From JAICJC01 sp963709425 (lineage in GTDB: Bacteria; Actinomycetota; Thermoleophilia; Gaiellales; JAICJC01), in NCBI GenBank assembly GCA_963709425.1, contig CAVPWG010000004.1, forward strand, positions 186,001 through 250,000: DNA of 64,000 nucleotides. Reading direction: 5' to 3'. Positions 58,262 through 64,000 of the stretch are shown here, in pieces. The notes beneath the pieces are model-generated. The model saw only the letters and a program-made list of their open reading frames with translations, was not told where the DNA came from and did not search any database. Positions within the stretch are counted from its first letter, which is position 1. The number at the start of each line of letters is the position of its first letter. Position numbers and translations under genes: made by a program.

Positions 58262-59662
58262 ATGACCGACCACGCCCAGCTCCAGACGCTCGCCAAGCGT
58301 CACCTCATGATGCACTTCACCCGCCAGTCGGCGTACGAGACGGACGAGGTGCCGGTGATCTCCCACGGGGAGCACTGCTCGGTCTACGACACCAACGGCA
58401 AGAAGTACTTCGACGCGCTCTCCGGGCTCTTCTGCACGCAGATCGGCTACGGCTTCGGGGCGGAGCTGGGCGAGGCGGCCGCCAAGCAGATGGCGGAGCT
58501 GCCGTTCTATACGAACTGGAACTACGCGCATCCGCGCTCGGTCGAGCTGGCTGCCAAGGTGGCCGAGATCGCCCCGGGCGACCTCAACCGCACCTTCTTC
58601 GTCTCGGGCGGCTCCGAGGCGAACGAGTCGATCATCAAGCTCGTGAAGCAGTATCACCAGCTGCAGGGCTTCCGAAACCGCTACAAGATGATCGCGCGCC
58701 GGATCGCCTACCACGGCACGACCTACGGCGCGCTCTCGCTCACGGGCGTCGCGCCGCTGCGGACGCCGTTCGAGCCGCTCATGCCGGGCGTCCGGCACGT
58801 GTCGAACACGAACAGCTACCGCCGGCCGGAGGGCGAGACCGAGGCCGAGTTCACGCGGTTCCTGCTCGAAGAGCTGCGCGGCCAGATCGAGCAGGAGATG
58901 CCCGAGTCGGTCGCCGCCGTCTTCATCGAGCCGGTGCAGAACTCGGGCGGCACGTTCACGCCGCCCGAGGGCTACTGCCGCGGCGTCCGCGAGATCTGCG
59001 ACGAGTACGGGATCCTGCTGGTCGCCGACGAGGTGATCTGCGGCTTCGGCCGGCTCGGATACTGGTTCGGCTCGGAGCGCTACGACATCCGCCCCGACAT
59101 CATCACGTTCGCCAAGGGCATCGGATCGGCGCACGTCCCGCTCGGGGGCGTGCTCATGACCGACACGGTTGCGGCGCCGTTCATCGACGGCACGAACATG
59201 TTCAACCACGGCATCACCTACGGCGGCCATCCGGTCTCGTGCGCCGTGGCGCTCAAGAACCTCGAGGTGATGGAGCGTGAGGGCGTCCTCGAGAACGTCC
59301 GCCAGAACGAGGACTACTTCCGCGGGATCCTGAAGAAGCTCGGCGAGAAGCCGATCGTCGGCGACGTCCGGGGCGCCGGGTACTTCATGTCGCTCGAGCT
59401 CGTGAAGGACAAGGAGACCAAGGAGACGTTCACCGACGCCGAGGCCGAGTACCTGCTGCGCGGGTTCGTGTCGCGGCGCGTCTACGAGGCCGGCCTGATC
59501 TGCCGTGCGGACGACCGCGGCGACCCGGTCATCCAGCTCTCGCCGCCGCTCGTGGCGACGCGCGACGACCTCGACTTCATCCACGACGTGCTCGACACCG
59601 TGCTCGACGACGCGTGGACCGAGATGACGAAGTCGGGCGCCCGCCAGGCCGTCTCGTCATAG
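58262..59662 (+). CDS. Class III aminotransferase (putrescine/beta-alanine type)
   Basis: A 466-residue PLP enzyme related to putrescine-pyruvate or beta-alanine-pyruvate aminotransferases. It has GEHCSVYDTNGKKYFDALSG, FVSGGSEANESIIKL, YHGTTYGALSLTG, FIEPVQNSGGTFTPP, VADEVICGFGRLGYWFGS (PLP-binding Asp) and the Schiff-base Lys in ITFAKGIGSAHVPLG. ATG 58262 is chosen since its AAAGGAT lies upstream. Divergent from gabT by 123 bases; both may be controlled from the shared region, which has TCTATAC/GTATAGA inverted repeats. The pair would start putrescine degradation. Confidence 0.9.
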   Translation: MTDHAQLQTLAKRHLMMHFTRQSAYETDEVPVISHGEHCSVYDTNGKKYFDALSGLFCTQIGYGFGAELGEAAAKQMAELPFYTNWNYAHPRSVELAAKVAEIAPGDLNRTFFVSGGSEANESIIKLVKQYHQLQGFRNRYKMIARRIAYHGTTYGALSLTGVAPLRTPFEPLMPGVRHVSNTNSYRRPEGETEAEFTRFLLEELRGQIEQEMPESVAAVFIEPVQNSGGTFTPPEGYCRGVREICDEYGILLVADEVICGFGRLGYWFGSERYDIRPDIITFAKGIGSAHVPLGGVLMTDTVAAPFIDGTNMFNHGITYGGHPVSCAVALKNLEVMEREGVLENVRQNEDYFRGILKKLGEKPIVGDVRGAGYFMSLELVKDKETKETFTDAEAEYLLRGFVSRRVYEAGLICRADDRGDPVIQLSPPLVATRDDLDFIHDVLDTVLDDAWTEMTKSGARQAVSS

Positions 59663-59665
59663 CCC

Positions 59666-60826
59666 ATGGGTACCGTCGCGGTCGTCGGCGCGGCGGGCAT
59701 CATCGGCCCTGCGATCGTCGCAACGCTCGCGGAGCACGAGAGCGTCGAGCGGATCCTCGTCCTCGACATGAACGAGGCCGGCGCGCGCGACGTGGCCGAG
59801 CGGCACGGCGCGGGCAAGGCCTCCGCCGGCGCGCTCGACATCCGCGACGGTGACAGGGCCGTCGCAGCGCTCGACGGCGCCGACGTGCTGCTGAACACCG
59901 CGGCCTACCGGGTCAACCTGGACGCCATGGAGGTGGCGCTGGCAGCGAGCGCGCACTATCTCGACCTCGGCGGGCTCTTCCACGTGACGACCCAGCAGCT
60001 GGAGCTCGACGGCCGCTTCCGGGAAGCCGGCAGGCTGGCCGTGCTCGGGATGGGATCGACTCCCGGCAAGACCAACGTCATGGCCGCGCGCGCGGTCGAG
60101 CTGCTCGGCGACGACGTCGAGCGGATCGTCGTCGGTGCCGCCGGGCGGGATCCCGACCCGCCCGCCGGCCCGCTCGTGGCGCCGTACGCGATCGAGACGA
60201 TCCTCGACGAGCTCTCGATGCCGACGCCGATCGTCCGCGACGGCCGGGTCGAGTTCGTCGACCCGATGACGGATGCGGGCACGGTCGAGTTCGGCCCGCC
60301 GGCGGGCCCCGCGCCGACGATCTACACGATCCACTCCGAGCAGGCGACGTTCGCACAGAGCTTCGGCGCCCGCGACGTCAGCTTCCAGCTCTCGCTGAAC
60401 CCGGCCTTCCTCGACAAGATCCGGCTTCTCACCCAGCTCGGCCTGGCCTCGCCGGACCCGATCGACGTGCGCGGGGCCGAAGTGGTGCCGCGCCGGGTGC
60501 TGCTTGCCCTGCTCGCGCGCCTGCCCAAGGCATCGCCGTCGCACCGGGCGTTCGGCATCCACCGCATCGAGGCCCACGGGCGCACCGGCGGCCTCGCCGT
60601 CGTGGAGTGCGTCACCTCCGCCGTCGACCGGCTGGACTTCGGCGGCGGCGTCCTCTCGACCGCCTGCCCGCCGGCCGTCGTCGCCGACATGCTCTGCCGC
60701 GGCGAGCTCGCCGCCCATACGGGCGTCCTCCCCTCCGAGCGGTGCGTCCCGTACGGGCCGCTGTTCTCGCGGCTCGAGCGCTACGGCGTGCGCGTGCGGG
60801 AGGAAGTCCGGCTCAGGTCGGGCTAG
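59666..60826 (+). CDS. Saccharopine-dehydrogenase-like NAD(P)-binding protein
   Basis: A 386-residue protein with the Rossmann start GTVAVVGAAGIIGPAIVATLAEHE and the saccharopine dehydrogenase-type cores VLLNTAAYRVNLDAMEVALAA, YLDLGGLFHVT and GMGSTPGKTNVMAARAVELL. It starts 3 bases after the aminotransferase stop. Related enzymes reduce or oxidise C-N bonds in lysine-type pathways and carboxynorspermidine synthesis. With polyamine genes on both sides, action on a polyamine or amino-acid imine is plausible but not proven. Confidence 0.85.
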   Translation: MGTVAVVGAAGIIGPAIVATLAEHESVERILVLDMNEAGARDVAERHGAGKASAGALDIRDGDRAVAALDGADVLLNTAAYRVNLDAMEVALAASAHYLDLGGLFHVTTQQLELDGRFREAGRLAVLGMGSTPGKTNVMAARAVELLGDDVERIVVGAAGRDPDPPAGPLVAPYAIETILDELSMPTPIVRDGRVEFVDPMTDAGTVEFGPPAGPAPTIYTIHSEQATFAQSFGARDVSFQLSLNPAFLDKIRLLTQLGLASPDPIDVRGAEVVPRRVLLALLARLPKASPSHRAFGIHRIEAHGRTGGLAVVECVTSAVDRLDFGGGVLSTACPPAVVADMLCRGELAAHTGVLPSERCVPYGPLFSRLERYGVRVREEVRLRSG

Positions 60827-61341
60827 TCGAGCTCGCCGGCCAGGAGGTCGAGCAGGAGCCCGTCCTGCCACTCGCCGGCCGGGTCCCGCCAGTAGCGGCG
60901 CATGACCCCGACTCGGCGGAACCCGACCCGCTCGTACGAGCGGATGGCGCGGTCGTTGGCGGCGGCCGGGTCGATCGTCACCCGATGGTGGCCGCGCTCC
61001 TCGAACAGGTGCCGCGCGAGCGTGCGCACCGCATCCGCGCCGAGCCCCTGCCCATGGCAGACGGTCGTGAGGAAGATGTCGATGCCCGCGTGCCGGAAGT
61101 CGGGCGTCGTCTCCTCGTGGAACTGAATCATCCCGACGACGCGCCCGTCGAGCTCGATGGTCAGCCCGACGGTGTCGTCCTCCTCGCCGGCCGCCTTCTC
61201 GGCCAGCTCCGCCGCGGCGACGGCGGGCCACCAGCGCGCGACCTCCGGCTCGGCGCCGATCTCGATGAGCCGGCCGAAGTCGCGCTCCTCGAGCGGGCGC
61301 AGCCGCACCCGTTCCCCCCGAAGCGTCGGCTGCGTCTCCAC
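60823..61341 (-). CDS. GNAT family N-acetyltransferase
   Basis: A 172-residue single-domain GNAT of the RimJ/aminoglycoside 6'-N-acetyltransferase-like group. RLRPLEERDFGRLIEIGAEPEVARWW, IDIFLTTVCHGQGLGADAVRTLARHLF (acetyl-CoA loop) and AAANDRAIRSYERVGFRRVG are standard. GTG 61341 lies 6 bases after TAGGCT (61348-61353), so the message is probably leaderless. It overlaps the convergent gene by 4 bases. Substrate unknown, with polyamines one option from context. Confidence 0.88.
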   Translation of the reverse strand: METQPTLRGERVRLRPLEERDFGRLIEIGAEPEVARWWPAVAAAELAEKAAGEEDDTVGLTIELDGRVVGMIQFHEETTPDFRHAGIDIFLTTVCHGQGLGADAVRTLARHLFEERGHHRVTIDPAAANDRAIRSYERVGFRRVGVMRRYWRDPAGEWQDGLLLDLLAGELD

Positions 61342-61418
61342 GCCGTCAGCCTACCCGCGAACCACCGGGGCCGGGCCCCCGCGGGCCCGGCCGCATGGGG
61401 TCGGCTAGCATCGCCCGC

Positions 61419-62555
61419 ATGCTCGACGCCGCGACCGAGACCGAGGCCTGGGTCGGGCGGCCCGTCGACCAGCTGCCAACGCCCATCGCGGTCGTCGACC
61501 TCGATCGGCTCGAGGCCAACATCAGGCGGCTCGCCGGGTACGCACAGGAGCACGAGCTGGCGCTGTGGCCGCACGCCAAGACGCACAAGATGCCACCCGT
61601 GGGTCGAATGCAGATCGCCGCGGGCGCGGCCGGCCTGACGGTGGCGAAGGTCGGCGAGGCCGAGGTGATGACGAGGCGCGATCTCGGCCCGCTCCTCCTT
61701 CACTACCCCGTGTACGGGGCGGACGCATGGCGACGGCTGGCCGACGTGGCCGCCGCCACACGACTCACGGTTGCCGTGGACTCCTACACGGCCGCCGAGC
61801 CGATGGCCGCGGCGCTCGCCGGCGTCGGCGCCCGGGCCGAGGTGCTCGTCGAGATCGACGTCGGCCTTCATCGCACAGGCGTGGAGAGCGCGGCCGAGGC
61901 ATGCGCGCTCGCCCAGCGCCTCGACGGCCTCGACGGCCTCGAGCCGGCCGGGGTGAGCTGCTTTCCGGGGCACGTCCGGGGCCCGAGCGCCGAGATCGAG
62001 CGCAAGCTCGTCGACGTCGAGGCGATCCTCGCGGAGGCGGTCGAACGGTTCGACAGGGCGGGCCTTCGCCGCGATCGTGTGTCGGGAGGCTGCACGCCGG
62101 CGATGACGATGACCCACCTGACGCCGTCGGTGAACGAGCTCCGGGCCGGCACCTACGTCTTCCTCGACCGCACGGAGGTGGCATTCGACGGCCCGCTCAC
62201 GCTGGACGACTGCGCGCTCCGTATCCACACGACCGTCGTCTCGACGGCTGTACCAGGGAAGGCCGTTGTCGACGCCGGGTCGAAGATGCTCTCCGACGCC
62301 GCGTATGCCGGGCCGGGCGGCGAGGGCCGCGGCGCCGTTATCGATCACCCTGATGTGACGATTCCCGTGACCAACGAGGAGCACGGGATCTGTGACGTGA
62401 GTCGATCGACCACATCGTGGCATGTCGGCGACCGCGTCGAGATCGTCCCGAACCACGTCTGTACCTGCGTCAACCTCCAGGATGTGGTCTGCGCCGCCCG
62501 GGCGGGCGTCGTCGAGCACGTCTGGACGGTCGAGGCGCGCGGGAAGGTGCGTTAG
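61419..62555 (+). CDS. D-threonine aldolase/DSD1-like PLP enzyme
   Basis: A 378-residue fold-type III PLP enzyme. The Schiff-base Lys is in LWPHAKTHKMP, followed by VDSYTAAEPMA, EIDVGLHRTGVE, and the C-terminal zinc site PNHVCTCVNLQD typical of D-threonine aldolases and eukaryote-like D-serine dehydratases. It cleaves or deaminates D-beta-hydroxy amino acids. ATG 61419 follows TAGCAT by 7 bases, supporting a leaderless start; an ATG at 61395 lies upstream of that promoter element. Confidence 0.9.
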   Translation: MLDAATETEAWVGRPVDQLPTPIAVVDLDRLEANIRRLAGYAQEHELALWPHAKTHKMPPVGRMQIAAGAAGLTVAKVGEAEVMTRRDLGPLLLHYPVYGADAWRRLADVAAATRLTVAVDSYTAAEPMAAALAGVGARAEVLVEIDVGLHRTGVESAAEACALAQRLDGLDGLEPAGVSCFPGHVRGPSAEIERKLVDVEAILAEAVERFDRAGLRRDRVSGGCTPAMTMTHLTPSVNELRAGTYVFLDRTEVAFDGPLTLDDCALRIHTTVVSTAVPGKAVVDAGSKMLSDAAYAGPGGEGRGAVIDHPDVTIPVTNEEHGICDVSRSTTSWHVGDRVEIVPNHVCTCVNLQDVVCAARAGVVEHVWTVEARGKVR

Positions 62556-62564
62556 CCCTAGCCG

Positions 62565-62954
62565 TCAGGCGAGCAGCTTGCGCACGCCTTCGAGGCGCGC
62601 GCGCAGATCCTTTACCTCGGCGGCCTGTGCGTTCATCGCCGCGGCGAGAGCCTGCACGTTCTGTACAAGCGCGCGGGTGAGCGCATCGACGTCGCCGTTG
62701 CCGCTCGCGGCCGCCGCTCGCCGGCGAGTGGACGGAGCAGCTGCCGGCCGACGCTTGCGGGTGGTCCGGCGAGGGCGGAGCGATCCGCCGGCGCGCTTAC
62801 GCGCCACTCGATAGTAATTGGCGGCGACCGTTCCCTCTCGGCGCCCGCTGTCGGCGGAGATCTTCTTGAACGCATCGGTGCGGCTCATGCCGCCCTTCTC
62901 GAGCTTCTCGACTTGCGCGAAGATCTGCTCGCCTATGACACCCGTACGCGGCAT
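62565..62954 (-). CDS. Small basic DNA-binding-like protein
   Basis: A 129-residue protein. Residues 1-55 form helices that look like a homeodomain-like HTH (IFAQVEKLEKGGMSRTDAFKKISADSGRREGTVAANYYRVAR). Then a very basic segment (RPRRTTRKRRPAAAPSTRRRAAAA), and a C-terminal helix with heptads (LVQNVQALAAAMNAQAAEVKDLRARLEGVRKLL). It looks like a DNA-binding or nucleoid protein with a coiled-coil dimer region. AGAGGTG is before the ATG, and the palindrome GTGACGTCAC at 62956-62965 overlaps it, hinting at autoregulation. Confidence 0.75.
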   Translation of the reverse strand: MPRTGVIGEQIFAQVEKLEKGGMSRTDAFKKISADSGRREGTVAANYYRVARKRAGGSLRPRRTTRKRRPAAAPSTRRRAAAASGNGDVDALTRALVQNVQALAAAMNAQAAEVKDLRARLEGVRKLLA

Positions 62955-63028
62955 TGTGACGTCACCTCTTGTAGTTGGGCCATACGCGCGAAGTTATACA
63001 CCAGCCCCCGGCCGCCTGCGGAAGGGGT

Positions 63029-63057
63029 TTGACGGGGCCCTCCCCACCACCTATGCT
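63029..63057 (+). promoter_or_regulatory. Promoter of leuA leader
   Basis: TTGACG (63029-63034), 17-base spacer, TATGCT (63052-63057): a near-consensus primary sigma promoter. The leader-peptide ATG at 63067 lies 9 bases after the -10, so the transcript starts at or next to it. Confidence 0.8.
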
Positions 63058-63066
63058 GTGACGCGC

Positions 63067-63183
63067 ATGTCGAGCACCGCCCGCACAGAGAGGATCTTCG
63101 CCCGCTCCACGTTGAGCGGGCGTCCTGTCGGGCTGCCGCCGATCTCCCTCGACCTCCTCGGCCTCCTTCTCCTCGCCCGTTAG
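63067..63183 (+). CDS. leuL: Leucine-rich leader peptide of leuA
   Basis: A 38-residue frame starting MSSTARTERIFARSTLSGR and ending with a dense Leu run (SLDLLGLLLLAR: six of twelve codons are Leu, five of them CTC) just before TAG. It precedes leuA by 97 bases. Such frames sense leucyl-tRNA by ribosome stalling. Downstream, CTTGGCC (63193-63199) is complementary to GGCCAAG (63261-63267) beside the leuA ribosome site, and the hairpin GGGAGAG/CTCTCCC (63240-63258) lies between. So a switch at the translation-initiation level is plausible. Confidence 0.75.
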   Translation: MSSTARTERIFARSTLSGRPVGLPPISLDLLGLLLLAR

Positions 63184-63239
63184 GGCGAGCGACTTGGCCT
63201 ACGCGCCGCACGCCGGCGCACACGCACCCCGCACACGAC

Positions 63240-63267
63240 GGGAGAGGTGCGCTCTCCCCCGGCCAAG
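63240..63267 (+). promoter_or_regulatory. Hairpin and ribosome site of leuA attenuator
   Basis: GGGAGAG (63240-63246) and CTCTCCC (63252-63258) form a 7-base stem, followed by GGCCAAG (63261-63267), which abuts the GGAGG ribosome site. GGCCAAG can also pair with CTTGGCC at 63193-63199, just after the leader stop. A further stem, GCGCCG/CGGCGC, lies at 63203-63219. These can form alternative structures. Confidence 0.5.
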
Positions 63268-63280
63268 GAGGCTCCACGAC

Positions 63281-64000
63281 ATGGTTCCAGAAACGGACAC
63301 CGTCCGTATCTTCGACACGACGCTCAGGGACGGCGAGCAGTCGCCCGGCATTGCGCTGAACGCGCAGGAGAAGATCGAGATCGCCCGCCAGCTCGACCGG
63401 CTGGGCGTCGACATCATCGAGGCCGGGTTCGCGATCTCGTCGCCCGGCGAGCGAGACGGCATCCGGGCCGTGAGCCGGGCCGTCGAGTGCGTCGTGGCAT
63501 CGCTCGCCCGCACCAACGAGGAGGACATCGACGCGGCGATCGAGTCGCTGTCCGACGCGAAGAACCCGCGCATTCATACCTTCATCGCGACGTCCGACAT
63601 CCACATGGAGCACAAGCTGCGAATGACGCGCGACGAGGTCATCGCGGCCACCGACTTCGCGGTTCGCAGGGCGAAGGGCTTCTGCGCGGACGTCGAGTTC
63701 TCGTGCGAGGACGCAACTCGAACTGACATCGAGTTCATGGCACAGGTCGTGCGCACGGCGATTGCCGCCGGGGCAACGACGATCAACATTCCCGACACCG
63801 TTGGCTACACGGTGCCGGAGGAATACGTCGAGATCCTGACCGCACTGCGCGAACGGGTGCCGGAGATCGACGGCGTCACGCTCTCGGTGCACTGCCACAA
63901 CGATCTGGGCCTGGCGGTTGCAAACTCCATGGCCGGCGTCGCAGCCGGCGCGCGCCAGGTCGAGTGCACGATAAACGGTATCGGTGAGCGGGCGGGCAAT
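63281..64000 (+). CDS. leuA: 2-isopropylmalate synthase, 5' part
   Basis: The gene runs off the window end; 240 codons are present. It has the signature RIFDTTLRDGEQSPGIALN (residues 9-27), the metal ligands in HCHNDLGLAVANS (residues about 206-218), and NGIGERAGN at the edge. It condenses acetyl-CoA with 2-oxoisovalerate in leucine synthesis. ATG 63281 is preceded by AAGGAGG about eight bases upstream. Close relatives include homocitrate and citramalate synthases; the leucine-rich leader supports leuA. Confidence 0.93.
   Translation, partial: MVPETDTVRIFDTTLRDGEQSPGIALNAQEKIEIARQLDRLGVDIIEAGFAISSPGERDGIRAVSRAVECVVASLARTNEEDIDAAIESLSDAKNPRIHTFIATSDIHMEHKLRMTRDEVIAATDFAVRRAKGFCADVEFSCEDATRTDIEFMAQVVRTAIAAGATTINIPDTVGYTVPEEYVEILTALRERVPEIDGVTLSVHCHNDLGLAVANSMAGVAAGARQVECTINGIGERAGN

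Overview
The window is a dense, very GC-rich bacterial chromosome segment with no stretch over 300 bases lacking a gene and no rRNA, tRNA, insertion sequence, prophage or CRISPR array that I can see. High GC, many GTG/TTG starts, ATGA/GTGA gene overlaps, likely leaderless genes and actinobacterial-type families (RMM-type microcompartment trimer, PPi-type phosphofructokinase, MshD-like acetyltransferase) point to Actinomycetota. A deep soil lineage such as Thermoleophilia is my inference from gene content, not something proven here.

Layout. 1-5219 (minus): an amine or amino-acid operon with an uncharacterised protein, a glutamine-synthetase-like ligase, a small unknown, an APC permease, an SDR dehydrogenase and a partial FAD oxidoreductase. 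5404-13655 (plus): a ten-gene microcompartment operon with zinc alcohol dehydrogenase, class I aldolase, FGGY sugar kinase, second MDR oxidoreductase, aldehyde dehydrogenase with an extra N-terminal domain, BMC-H shell, two accessory proteins, BMC-P vertex and BMC-T trimer, closed by a terminator. 13679-20589 (minus): RidA, a nitroreductase-like protein, a twice-frameshifted chromate transporter, an EamA exporter, an ECF sigma factor with a small partner, a cyclodeaminase, RodZ and a secreted protein.

20655-28416 and 32850-37403: two loci that look like one carbohydrate regulon. The first holds a ROK regulator, sugar-binding lipoprotein, two ABC permeases, a Gfo/Idh dehydrogenase, a BadF kinase and a divergent DegT aminotransferase, but no ATPase. 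The second holds a GH4 glycosidase and a divergent SIS-BadF-ABC ATPase operon. Near-identical palindromes (AGGAAA-N-TTTCCT) lie at both divergent promoters, so the second locus probably supplies the missing ATPase. Between them are a second APC permease, an acetamidase/formamidase and a KAP-type NTPase.

37403-52796: mixed housekeeping and stress genes, including an orphan phage-tail-tube-like protein, PPi-type phosphofructokinase, proline dehydrogenase, UbiA prenyltransferase, xseA-xseB, an aquaporin with a structured leader, a LysM-transglycosylase, ArsR/thioredoxin, an MshD-like acetyltransferase, a threonine synthase under a SAM-I riboswitch, a sulfite/nitrite reductase with a divergent GntR regulator, and an NlpC/P60 hydrolase. 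52848-62555: a polyamine-type ABC transporter operon led by GABA aminotransferase, then a second class III aminotransferase, a saccharopine-dehydrogenase-like protein, a GNAT and a D-threonine-aldolase-like enzyme. 62565-64000: a small basic protein and the start of leuA behind a leucine-rich leader peptide.
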